A stretch of DNA of 64,000 nucleotides from Coriaria nepalensis. Taxonomy: Eukaryota; Streptophyta; Magnoliopsida; Cucurbitales; Coriariaceae. This document shows positions 1-10,507 of the stretch, piece by piece. The DNA lies in the NCBI GenBank assembly GCA_027186245.1, contig CP114493.1, forward strand, positions 8,191,501 to 8,255,500, in the 5' to 3' direction. The position numbers and the translations under genes were made by a program. The notes under the pieces are model-generated. The model did not search any database, was not told the origin of the DNA, and saw only the letters and a list, made by a program, of their open reading frames with translations. Numbering within the stretch: position 1 is the first letter of the stretch; each line of letters begins with the position of its first letter.

Positions 1-44
1 AATCCACATACATGTTACTCAAACTTTTTCGATTCGTCTTTTAG

Positions 45-216
45 TGGCCAGGATCATACTGTAATACAAAAGCAGGTTGCTGTTATCCAAGAACATGGAA
101 ACCAGTAGACGATTTCATCGTTCATGGATTACGACCGACCGTAAGAAAATACAGCAAAGATCCAACATTTTGTGACCTTAGCAGACCTTTCAACATAAAT
201 GAGGTACTTCTAACAA

Positions 217-252
<36 letters not shown>

Positions 253-820
253 TTTAGATATTTGATATTTGTGATCAGTCATGTCATATGTATAGATATC
301 AAGTATTATCAAGGAGATGGATAAGAATTGGCCATCACTACGTTGTCCTAGAAATAGCGGTGTATTTTATTGGTCATCGGATTGGGTCGAGTACGGCACG
401 TGCTCGAACCTTAAGCAGAGCACGTACTTTGAGATGACTCTTAAGCTAAAGAACAAAGTGAAACTCATCAAGATACTTGAAAATGCAGGTAATTTAGTAT
501 GGATATGGTCCTATGGAGTTATTGCTACAAGTAGTAATTTTGATTATAATAAATGCATGACTGAAGAATTATTGATATTGAGCAAGTACGTTGCAGGAAT
601 AGTACCAGACAATAATGGATATCATAGTCTTCATATGATAAAAAATGTGATAAGAAAAGCAGTGGGATTTACTCCAGCAATCAAATGCAATAAGGATGCA
701 AATGGCCGTAGACAACTTTTAAATGTTGTATTATGCGTAAACACGAACTGGAAAATTGTTCAATGCCCGAAGATTAAACTAATCACTCGGGATTATCTGA
801 TTAAACTCCCTAAGTTATAG
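45..820 (+). CDS. RNase T2-like protein, copy A (5' exon outside window)
   Basis: Three exons are visible: 45-203, 314-488 and 597-820, with splice phases that join in frame to a TAG stop. The first begins with Trp-Pro-Gly and has the CCYP cysteine motif and FIVHGLRP (CAS I, normally HGLWP). The second carries the CAS II region as YWSSDWVEYGTC, where active family members have HEWxKHGTC. The last has the usual FTP...QL...C...CP tail. The signal-peptide exon should lie upstream of base 1. RNase T2 enzymes cleave single-stranded RNA using CAS I and CAS II histidines. Here the CAS I His is kept, but the CAS II His, Glu, Lys and His read Ser, Asp, Glu and Tyr, so I infer little or no activity. 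The 108-base intron at 489-596 is in frame and has no stop, so a retained-intron form would also be open. Two related loci follow on the minus strand. Confidence 0.8.
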
Positions 821-1361
821 ATCCCTACATACTTGACTAATGAAATGAAGTTATACATACATGTATGTAGTACGTATAGATTACCCGAGTTGTTACTCAG
901 TAGACCATTCTATGTGAATTTCAAGTTAGTGCAGTTATAAGAAAGTCGTTGATCATCTGTGTTCTTAGTCTGAGAATCAATACATAAATTTCCCTAAATG
1001 TTTAATTTGAATATTTCTCAAGTAATACTACATTTTATGATAGTTTTATCTTAGTGCATGTTTCTTATTTGCAATTGCCCTTTATCTACAAATATTACTT
1101 GGTCAAAAAGAAAAAAGAAAGAAAGAAAAATGTATAAAAAAGGACGGCTTTTGAGAATTCAAAGCGACAATACTTTATAAATGAAGGTAAAATAAGAGAT
1201 ATTATGAAAAAATTTTGTATAAATTTAATACCATAAATCATTATAGATTGAATTAATTCAAAAATAACGAGTAGAAAAAATATCAGAAAATAACAATTAT
1301 TATTTCTCGATTTATGTCAAAATTTGGATATATGCACGTACTAAAACATTGGAAACTTAAT
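821..1361. other. Intergenic, AT-rich
   Basis: Between RNase T2-like copy A and the relic copy B. I see only AT-rich sequence with short A-tracts and no coding or structural feature. Confidence 0.6.
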
Positions 1362-2038
1362 CAGGAGATGGAATGAGCTCTCTGGAAATGTTTGCACATG
1401 ATCTAACCTTGTCAAGTTCTGAATACCCACTTCTCCCGTCCTTGCTAAGTTCAATAATTGGAGAAAAACCTAAATGCACCTCTTATGACATTTTCTATAG
1501 AAACCCTATTCCTGCATTAATGTACACTTGCATTTGCATCAAGTCTCCGGAACATCCACGCAGTTTCCGACTAAAACAATGCATATCAAACTAGTAATCC
1601 TTACCTGCGTCTATCAGTAACTTAGTAAGGTTCACTTCATTTTTCAATTTCAGAGCCATTTCAAAGTATGTGTGCGGATCAAGATTCGAGCAGATTCCGT
1701 ATTTTAACCATTCCAACGACCAATATATAGTCAGGTTGATGTCTGTACCAAGAGGTTGTGCCAGCCGGCCAATTCGCTTTCATCCGGTCATTAAGATCAG
1801 TTATCAATAAAATAATAATTTAGCTTAAAATATTTTATTTGAAATGATTAGAACAACGAGAGTGAAATGAGTACTAGTATACCACATCCATCTCAGAAGG
1901 ATCAACTTGAAAAGGAGAACCACAATAAGTAAGTTCTTTTCCCTTTCTTTTAGCCGGATGAAGTCCATGAATTATGAAATTTGATGCAGGCTTTTCCTTC
2001 GGTTGGTTGCGACGATTCTGTTTTGAGGATGCTGGCCA
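1362..2038 (-). pseudogene. RNase T2-like relic, copy B
   Basis: Minus-strand relic with the same exon layout as copies A and C. Exon 2 equivalent (2038 to 1883) starts with Trp-Pro after a TTTAG acceptor and reads cleanly through FIIHGLHP, so the CAS I His is kept. Exon 3 equivalent (about 1800 to 1605) lacks an AG at the expected acceptor. It also changes frame just before its CAS II region, YWSLEWLKYGIC, where the first His reads Leu and the second reads Tyr. The last exon (about 1530 to 1362) is recognisable from a GFSP segment and the spacing of its tail, but it has stops and no CP motif. No signal-peptide exon was found. These defects make it a non-functional copy; it shares the His-to-Tyr change with its two neighbours. 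Confidence 0.75.
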
Positions 2039-3175
2039 CTAAATTGTAAATAAAAAAGGGAATTAAAACAGTATGAATTCAATATAAAGAAATTAGATGT
2101 TGTGTTATCAGAAAGAGAAATGGTATCGAGATGAGCACAAACTTCACTACTAAGTAACATGGAATCTTGCGCTCACAAATACATGACATTGCCATGAGAT
2201 TTATAGACATATGTATAATATTAAAGTGGTTTATCAAGCTAGGACAAGATCAGAATCTACCTCGTCTTGATTTAGAATGCAAAACGAGTCATCATAAGTC
2301 ACTTCCAGTCATCCGGATTAGTGATTGGTAAAAATTTCGTAAACATAGTTTCTATTACGCACCCGGCCCACATTAATTAAAATTAGAAACGTCTAGCTTA
2401 AGAATTTAAACATACAAAACAATTTGAGTATTTTGGTTAGCCTTTGGGATAGTGAAGAGCAATTATGGAATTATTAGATATTAATATAAGTGAATGAAAC
2501 ATGCCGTCATTATTCAATATTTTATAAAATTATATTATAATTTGACTGACCTAACATTAACGTTGGATCCGGAAATCCGATTGAATCTGATGCAGCATTT
2601 GGCCAGCCCTGATAGTATCAGGTAGTTCGGATATAGTCGGTATCCAACTTTTTTTCTTTTTGTGATAATTCATAATAGGATATTATTAAAACACATTCAT
2701 TTTATAATATAATTAATGATCTCTTATATATCTTCCCATGCTTATTGTTTAATATATAGGATATATTATTAATATCCATTACTTATACATATATAATATT
2801 AATTATTACTGGAAAAAAAAATCGGATACCGATCGGATATATGACCAAATTAGAAGTTGGGATTCGGGTTATATCCGATCAGACCGGCTGGATACATATA
2901 CTCGTGCTCAAGCTTAAAAAGATATATATCATTACTTTTAATATTATTTTATTAGAATTTCAATAAAGAAAATATATTTACCGTAGTTTTATCCATTTCT
3001 CTTTCTTTTTGTAGATAACTGTACTCCCTCCCACTCACAGCTTTATTTAATAAATATATATATAGTCCAACATTGCAAATGATCCTCGAAGATAACTAAA
3101 GGAGTGATAAAGAAACAACAGCCTACAACAAGCACCTTAATTTATAACCCATACATACATACGTCATATATATTA
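2039..3175. other. Intergenic, AT-rich with GGATAT-type motifs
   Basis: No gene seen. Two patches rich in GGATAT/ATATCC and CGGTATCC (about 2620-2660 and 2815-2900) are roughly inverted relative to each other and may be ends of a small degraded repeat. The rest is AT-rich. Confidence 0.4.
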
Positions 3176-4721
3176 TTATCTAAAATTAGGAAATTTTAAC
3201 TGAATGTCATTTGTCTTAATTTCATCTCTTGGGCATGGAATAAGCTTCCCCTTCATATCTGCGCAGAAGATAATTTGGTAAAGTTGCTCTTCACCATAGC
3301 CATTCAGGTTATAAGTAACTATCGGTGTGAAACCTACTGCTTTACTTAGAGCATGTTGAATGGAAGTAGCACTATAACATTCCCCAGTGGGCTCTATTCC
3401 TGCATTTACAAATCAAACTTACCCGTTATGAGGGAGACAATACTATCATTAACTTATAGCTAGGTAAGTATTATTTATGGTCTTCAAGATTTGCCCACCG
3501 GCGTCTCTAAGTATCTTGAGGAGATCCAAACTCTCTTTCAAATCCAGAGCCGTTTCAAAGTATTGACGTTGTTCGAGGTTCGAGCAAGTTCCGTACAACG
3601 ACCATTGCTCCATCCATTGTTCCATTTCATTAACATAGCTAATGAACTTCATAAGAGGCCAATGTATTCTCATAGTCGCCATAAGGTCAAATATCTAAGA
3701 CATTAATGTAGACATGAGAAATTATATATATACATCTTAAGAAGATGAATAACATAACATTTGGAAAACTAAGGTTGGATATTTAATATAACAATTATTG
3801 CGATGCTAAAGTATAATACCGTTGGAATTCGTCCTACATCATTTTAAGAAAAAGATCTCTAATTGATTTATACGTCAAAATGTATGTTTTTCTCTACAAA
3901 GTCTTTTAGATAAATAAACTATTATACTCATCAATTTATTATGATATTAGAACTAGACCCTAAATGAATGTATCAACACTTCATTGGTAAGTATCTTTCA
4001 CCCATTGTATTATTTGTTGAGTTTGAAATGACTAGCACACATATGAACAAGAGTGTTGGAATTCGTCTTATATTACTTATGGAGAAAATCTCTAGTTAGT
4101 TTATAAGTCAAGAATGTCTTCTTCTACAAGACTTTTAAGAGAAAAAATTATTGAACTTATTAATTTATCAAATACTAATCACTACGTTACGAGAATTTAG
4201 TAGAATAATTAAAACTTTGTTATTTGCTAGTGTAAGGAATACATGTCATGCCTTTTTTTAATCAAATTATGGAATAATGCTGCAAGTATGATTGATATAA
4301 GAATTTATCGGCTCCTACTATTGTTGACAATTGCATGCATCTCACTTACCTCATGTGGCATGAAATGACCAGGCGGATCACATGAAACTAGTTCTTGGCC
4401 TCTTTTGTTAGCAGGGTGAAGTCCATCGACAAAAAAGTAAGGTGTGGGAAACTTATTCCTGATCGCATTTCTGTTCCACCAGTATGACACTGGCCACTAG
4501 TAGAATGAACGACACAAGATTAATCAAAAGGAAGATGAAAGATATGTAAGAAAACTCGAATAATTACATAAAACATAACGCACCACTTGATAGAAATAAA
4601 AGAAATTGAAATCCTTTTTCTGAGCATTCATGATCTGATCTATCCTACTTGAAAAACAAACACTACGAGGACAATGTAGCGTTATCACAACAAGGACAAA
4701 AATTGAAACCAAAGCCTTCAT
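3176..4721 (-). CDS. RNase T2-like pseudoenzyme candidate, copy C
   Basis: Complete four-exon minus-strand gene: 4721-4584, 4496-4350, 3694-3499 and 3399-3176. The exons total 705 bases and encode about 234 residues, normal for the family. The ATG at 4721 opens a hydrophobic signal peptide (MKALVSIFVLVVITL...), pointing to the secretory pathway. Exon 2 starts with Trp-Pro, as in the other copies. CAS I reads FFVDGLHP, with the catalytic His changed to Asp. CAS II reads QWMEQWSLYGTC, with His, Glu, Lys and His changed to Glu, Gln, Leu and Tyr. Fold-typical features stay (YGTCSN, YFE, GFTP, the C-terminal CP). Every canonical catalytic residue is altered in an otherwise open, well-spliced gene. 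This suggests a retained non-enzymatic role or a very young pseudogene. Intron 2 (655 bases) holds two copies of a dispersed repeat. Confidence 0.82.
3813..4190 (+). repeat. Two direct copies of a dispersed repeat in an intron
   Basis: Copies at about 3813-3960 and 4053-4190 begin GTTGGAATTCGTC and continue with similar text (a 'TCTCTA.TT..TTTATA.GTCAA' stretch, 'CTACAA..CTTTTA', then 'TTATT.AACT..TTAATTTAT'). Both lie in intron 2 of RNase T2-like copy C. Related sequence recurs as an inverted pair near 59.8-60.24 kb. It looks like a non-coding transposon or LTR-end derivative. Confidence 0.55.
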
Positions 4722-5089
4722 TTTTTTTTTTTTCAAACTGATGCATTTTTGTGTGTTTTTTTTATAGTAACATTTATAGATATTAAACAGTAGTACCTAT
4801 CAATGTCGATTAACATTAAACAGTAGTTGGAATCCGTTCGTCCACCGTTGCTATACCTGGTTTGCTTCTTTTCATTTGTGCAAAATAGTCATAGTGAGAA
4901 TTTGCAAATCGATTGTGTATCAATCTTAATTTCTAAACGTTGATTGCAAGATAATTTCGAGCTTTGTTTTCCCAATCACTCGAAAACAGTATCCAATCTC
5001 GATCGGAACCGGCAATTTCTTGTCATTACACTGTAATAACAATATTGAGTTTTTGAATCAACGAATTAAAATGTGGAATTGGATTTGTG
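4722..5089. other. Intergenic, promoter side of RNase T2-like copy C
   Basis: Lies between the ATG of copy C and the PPR fragment. A T-tract directly precedes the ATG on the minus strand. No convincing TATA box was found. Confidence 0.4.
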
Positions 5090-5600
5090 CTACCAGAAGT
5101 CACCACAAGAACACTTCCCATCTTTGAACTGATGGAATCTTTGTACATATCTTAAGAATAATCTTCCTCTCAAAAATCAACGATATAAATTTAGCTGCAT
5201 TGTGACAATCTCTACAAACCCTAAGGTTCTTTATAACCCTAATCGTACTCCCCGGAGGAGTATTCAAAAGCCAGAAAGCAATAGCCAATTTCTCACTATG
5301 GTATCTAAAAACCAAAAAAGTATCCGGAACGTAACCCACCATTTTAATCTCTTTGATCAACTCATCAAGCGCTCGATGCAGCTCTAAAGAAATCGTGTGG
5401 ACCCCATCACCCGAGAAAAATTCATGCACGACATTGTTCACTTCGACGGAGCTGCACCCTGGCACTTTCACAACCCCCTATCTTTCTTCAATTTTCTCAA
5501 ATAATTCACATCTTCCCATTTTCCCGCCCTAGCTATCAAGTTTGACAATATCACATAGTTGTTGGAATTTTGAAGTTTGTCAGCATTTCACGTTAGCATC
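5090..5600 (-). pseudogene. PPR-DYW protein 3' fragment
   Basis: The minus strand encodes the C-terminal E and DYW region of a plant organelle RNA-editing PPR protein. Visible in order are NYVILSNLIARAGKWEDV, KVPGCSSVEV, HEFFSGD, a deaminase-like HSEKLAIAF (HxE), CRDCHNAAKF (CxxCH) and a last motif ending GKCSCGDFW then TAG (the family ends DYW or a close variant). The reading frame breaks at least twice. One break comes just before KVPGC (stop in DRG-L-stop). A single-base shift follows KII, so the terminal motif lies in another frame. PPR repeats upstream are absent; similarity stops near 5600. It is a truncated, frame-shifted relic. Confidence 0.85.
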
Positions 5601-6190
5601 ATCACCAGTGCTTGCAAAAACTGTCTAAAGTAAAGAGATAAGACTACAAAAATATGGGTTAAATGCCCTTACTTTATATTGAACAAACAAAGTATGAATT
5701 CTTATACCTATAATTTTACTTTTTAGTTTTTAAATAGCAACCTAGCTGCTTCATTTAAAAGTGTAGAAGCCACAAAGGCTTCTCACCAAAAGTGTGAAAA
5801 CACATATATTTCTCACCAAATAGGTGCAAACAAGTACCTTCGACTTGTATTTATCAAGTACTTTGAGTTATACTATAAATTGGATCGAACAAGTAGTAAT
5901 GCTACCTCTGACTTGTATCTTCATAAATTGTTTTCATTCTCATGTAACATGTTGATTTATATCTAAATACTAGATCTTATAGATGTCTTACTTTTACTTG
6001 TAATTCGCAAGTGTATTTTTACATGTATTTTATTTATTCTATATATATTTTTATCTATTCTGCTACAACTTTAATCAAGAACAGTGATCTGTACTTTTAT
6101 ATTTGTTGAGTAGTTTTAGATTATCAGTTTTCTAATATAGTATCAAAACCCAATTCTTAAGGGGCCATTTTCCACAAAACAAAATATGTT
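5601..6190 (+). mobile_element. Possible degraded Copia-type LTR end
   Basis: The stretch has a TATA-like ACTATAAATTGG (about 5871), and near 6135 the text TTTCTAATATAGTATCAAAACCC. This resembles the LTR end plus methionine-tRNA primer site (TGGTATCAGAGC) of Copia elements, with changes. I could not define the left LTR edge or any gag/pol coding sequence, so this is a weak call. Confidence 0.3.
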
Positions 6191-7318
6191 TTCGATCTAT
6201 ATGTGATCTAAAGTGGGCAGATAATTACTTGCTTTAACATCTCGAAAGACCAATAGCCAAGGATGCCAAGTTTGTTCCGAGCAAGCAACTTCCATGGTGA
6301 AATCGGAAGCAAAGTTGAAGATCAAGGTTGCAACGGAGAAGAGGATGGAAAAAGCTGAAGCCGAGATGAAGCTCAGAGCCGTGGTGTTGCTATCAATCAT
6401 GTTCCCAGACCGTGAGCTCCGACGTTGCTACCCGTCAACACTCCTCTGAAAGTCCACGGTGTTGCTATAAGTGAATTTCTTGAAGTTTTGAAATTACAAG
6501 AGAATCATGTATATTTATCTTAAATTATAAGTAGATTCTTTAATGTTTGATCTAAATTATAAATCTAATTTTGAACCATTAATGTTCACTTTAATGCTCA
6601 ATCAATTTTTATAGTTTATCACAATATTGCATTGGTGATTATTTTTTACAAATTCTTTATAACTACATTTTAAAAAAATTGATATACAAAATTCATGTAT
6701 CAAACATATAATTATTTAAGATAAACTCATTTCATTTTATTAAAAATGATAATAAAAAAACTAAACTCATTTATCATATTTTGTAATTAAAATTATATCA
6801 AGATATTCATATAAAGATTTTTAGCTAGTATTTATTCGGTGACTGTCAGAAACTAAAACTTAACATTAATCATTAATAATTAAACTTGTAATTTATGATA
6901 TATAATTTAAAAAAAAAATCACAAAAAATCTTTTATAATTTTAAAATATTAGAAAATTCATTTATAATATAAAATAATTGAAATTGCACCGACTATTTAT
7001 ACTTTGTCCAAAAGAAAGATAGACAATATCAAGATATTTTAGATAAATGTATAGATAGTAATGACTTTTCTATCTTAACCTAAACGCCGGTTCAAACTCT
7101 TTCAAATGTGAGTATAAGGAATTGTTAGGTCAATTCGTTTTCATTTATGTTATCCATGTGGGAAGTTTGGTGTCCTAGCTCTCATTAGAGTCTGAAAACT
7201 GAAGGAGAGGAAGAAAAAAATCCAATTGAAAATTGGAGATGAATTGAAAGGAAATGAAAGGTTTATTTGGACCGGGTCGTTAACGCGGCATTGCATGATG
7301 AAATGACATAACAGCCCC
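6191..7318. other. Intergenic
   Basis: About 6200-6470 is more GC-rich, with a short open stretch (MEKAEAEMKLRAVVLLS-like on plus) that I do not recognise. From 6480 to about 7000 it is very AT-rich. The promoter of the RINGv gene lies at the right edge. Confidence 0.4.
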
Positions 7319-7326
7319 TATATAAA
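7319..7326 (+). promoter_or_regulatory. Probable TATA box of RINGv gene
   Basis: TATATAAA lies about 580 bases before the RINGv start codon. A leader intron is plausible: a donor in CTCGAGGTACGG near 7571 and an acceptor AATTAG at about 7874. Confidence 0.45.
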
Positions 7327-7907
7327 GTCGTTGTACTGAAGTCAGCGATGACCGAACCCACCTTGTTCGGCGATAAGGCCGAGTTAATCCGCACCACAAA
7401 TAACAGAACCCACTGTTTTTGCTAATTCCCAAACAAATTTTTTAATAGAAAAAAAAAAAAAAAAAATTTCACACAGTGATTCGAAGCACGTCGTTCAGCG
7501 AATTCGAACAAGGAAAACTAGTCCGATTAATTCTCTCCGACCAAACACGCGTTTGTCGTAGCATTGCTCGAGGTACGGTTCTTACATTATCCCGCCCTTT
7601 CGATTGGTCGAAATGATTTGTTTTTTTGCTTTGATCTTAATTCCCCCCCTCACATCTCCAATTTAGTTTGTTCTGCGAAACCCTAAAGATCCCGCTGCCC
7701 CCTTTGCCAGTGGGCGATCACTAGGGTTTCTTTTTTATATTCTACTTCAAATTAATCTGTACAAAAATCTGTTTCTCATCATCAATCATTAGAATTTTTA
7801 GATGTGTCTCTTGTGTATTGATTTGAGGATTTTGAGAGAAATCTTCCGTTTTGTTGTTGCTGGTGAAAAATTAGGTGTTCGAGTTTTTTTGTAAGAAGGG
7901 AGGAGCA

Positions 7908-10507
7908 ATGAGTGATCATTTGGCTGTAAATGTGGAACCTCTGATCGGGCAGGTCTCCGGACAATCTGTGCCAGAATCAGCTGAGGCTGTTTCTCATGAT
8001 GTGGCTCGTGTGGGCCCAGAATCTTCTGGTCCGTCTTGTTCTGCTGTTGTAGTGGATGTGGATGAGAAGAGGATGGACCAAAATGTGGGTCCTAATGGAG
8101 AGGATGAGCCTTTGATTCAAATGGGAGAGTGTCGTATTTGCCAGGAAGAGGACAGTATTAAAAATCTGGAGTCGCCTTGTGCCTGTAGTGGCAGTCTCAA
8201 GGTATAATTGATTCAATACACTTGTTGTTTTATTGTGTTTCATTGGAATTTTTTGTGTTTGTATTGGTTTATATCTTATATGGTTATGGGAATGAAGTTG
8301 AAGATAAAGGAATGGTAACGAGTACTTAACAGGTTAAGTGATTGAAATCTTATTGCAGGAAGGATATTTCTTTGTGTAAGAGATTGAGATTACGATCTGT
8401 GTCAAGAGTCGAATATGGATGATAATATGGATGATAAAAGTAATTTGTATATTGTAATGGGCCCTGTCCTCTTAAGCTGGGCTCTGGAAAGAGGACAAAA
8501 TGAAACTACGTAGATCTTAAGGCCATAAGAAAAATATTTGAAAGAAAATAAGGGGCAAAAAAAGGCTTTCATGTTTGTTAATAATACTGGAGTCTTGGAG
8601 GTGTCACGAGAGTAAAAGAATGATAATCCCTAATCGTTACTTGCATCATCGCATGTCATATAGCTCATCTTAAAACTCCTTTTGCCTCTTTTGTAAGACT
8701 GACCTCCTTTGCCTCTTGCATCCCCATTATTGCTAGATTGTGTAATTACTTAGGAATTTTTTTTATAAACAAATAGTCCATGTTTTCCTGTACACAAAAA
8801 TAGATTTTGGATTTTTGTTCCAATTTTTTTTTTTATACTTTGATGACAGTATATTTACATTGTTATCTAGTTGCTTCCATGTTATCAGAGAAATATTAAT
8901 TAATTAACCATGGATGTTCCTGCCCTGGAAAGGGAGGTTTTTCCTTTCATAAATCTTATTCGTCATATTTTCTCTCTCATATAGGACAGTAAATTGTATT
9001 TATTTTTTCAGTCTTTTCTCTCTCTTAAATTTTATCATTCGTCTTTTTCTCTTATCTGTTAGTTCTGATTACTTACTAATAATGGCTACAATACTTTGTT
9101 CAGTATGCTCATAGAAAGTGCGTTCAACATTGGTGCAATGAGAAAGGAGATATAACTTGTGAGATCTGTCATCAGGTATATTGGTTTTTTTTTTCTTGAG
9201 TTAATCTTTAAAAGGGGAGTAAAAAATCTTAGCAGGACATAATTGACTGCTACCCTGCTGGGCTTAACTTATGAGGGACAGGAGTTCACACAAGATTTAT
9301 AATTGGTACATGAATAAATTTGTAATTCAAGATTTAGTATAACCGGGCTTGTGGGTCTTTGTTTCCTCTACCCACCAAAAAAATGAATGGGAAGATAAAC
9401 TGGGAACACAATGACATAAAATGTAAAGATGATGTTTAAGAGCATTCTATGTTTAGTATTGTGATAATGTAATCTTTCATGCGCATGATTGGTTTTTCTT
9501 TCTGTTTAATTTTTTGTTTCATGCACGTGATATACAGCCTTACCAATCTGGTTATACTGCTCCACCTCCGCCTGCTGAAGAAACTGCTATCGATATTGGG
9601 TATGCTGTCGATCTTTCTATTTTATTATATTATGATTCATAAGAAATATTTATAATTTGATATATTAGGTTAGATCTATTTTATGACTTATCTGGGTCAT
9701 GGATGATTCTGCAGGGGAGGGTGGACAATCGCTGGCACCCCTTTGGATCTACATGATCCTCGTCTCTTGGCAATTGCAGAGGCTGAACGTCATTTCTTGG
9801 AATCCGAGTATGACGAATATGCTGCTTCTAATGGCACTGGTGCTGCATTCTGCCGTTCTGCTACTCTTATTGTAAGTCTTTTGATCCTTGCTTCCTTAGA
9901 CAGAAAATTGCATGCTGATTCTTGAGTTGTCTTACATTATACATGATGATATCATTTCAAAAAAATGTTACGATTGAATTTTATGGTTTGCAGTTAATGG
10001 CCTTTCTTCTCCTCCGTCATGCAATGTCAATCTCTGACCCCGACTCAGATGATGATCCATCTACATTTTTCTCTGTAAGTAGATGCTATTAGACAACACT
10101 TTTTGAATTTGAAATGGACCTCAATCTCCTCAACCTGAAATAGTACAAAGCGATTATTGATATTCAATAATTTTTTTATCATCATGTGGGATTTTATTGT
10201 TCAGATATTCTTCCTTCGAGCTATTGGATTTCTCTTGCCCTTCTACATTATGGCATGGGCCATCAGTATCTTGCAGCGTCGACGCCAAAGACAGGTTAGC
10301 TTTTGAAACTGGAGTTTGAAAAAATTGTAGTTTGGGTTAACTGTATTTCGTGCTAAAATCGTTGATGTGATTTTGGTGAAACAGGAGGCTGCAGCTTTGA
10401 CCGCCACACAAGTTGCTTTTGTGCTACAAGCCGGACAAGGCAGGGGTCTGCAATTTGCAGTAGCTTCAGGACAACCAGCCACCACTTCTAACCAGGAATC
10501 TGTTTAA
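7908..10507 (+). CDS. RINGv (MARCH-like) membrane E3 ubiquitin ligase with DUF3675
   Basis: Seven exons: 7908-8201, 9104-9175, 9538-9599, 9715-9871, 9994-10074, 10205-10294 and 10385-10507. They give about 292 residues. Residues 78-123 form a C4HC3 RING-variant finger (ECRICQEED...[19 protein letters not shown]...CEICHQ), the signature of MARCH-type E3 ligases. A [14 protein letters not shown] linker and two hydrophobic segments follow (around AFLLLRHAM and [20 protein letters not shown]), matching the plant DUF3675 region. It should transfer ubiquitin from an E2 to membrane-associated substrates; the substrate is unknown. The ATG at 7908 was chosen because its context follows the likely leader-intron acceptor; an in-frame ATG at 7875 would add 11 residues but overlaps that acceptor. 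Splice phases all join in frame. Confidence 0.92.

Noticed and set aside
221..249. AT run in an RNase T2-like intron as a regulatory element
   Set aside because: Ordinary AT microsatellite; several similar tracts occur in the window.
2560..2900. GGATAT/ATATCC-rich patches as a transposon
   Set aside because: The inverted match is short and broken by gaps, so an element cannot be defined.
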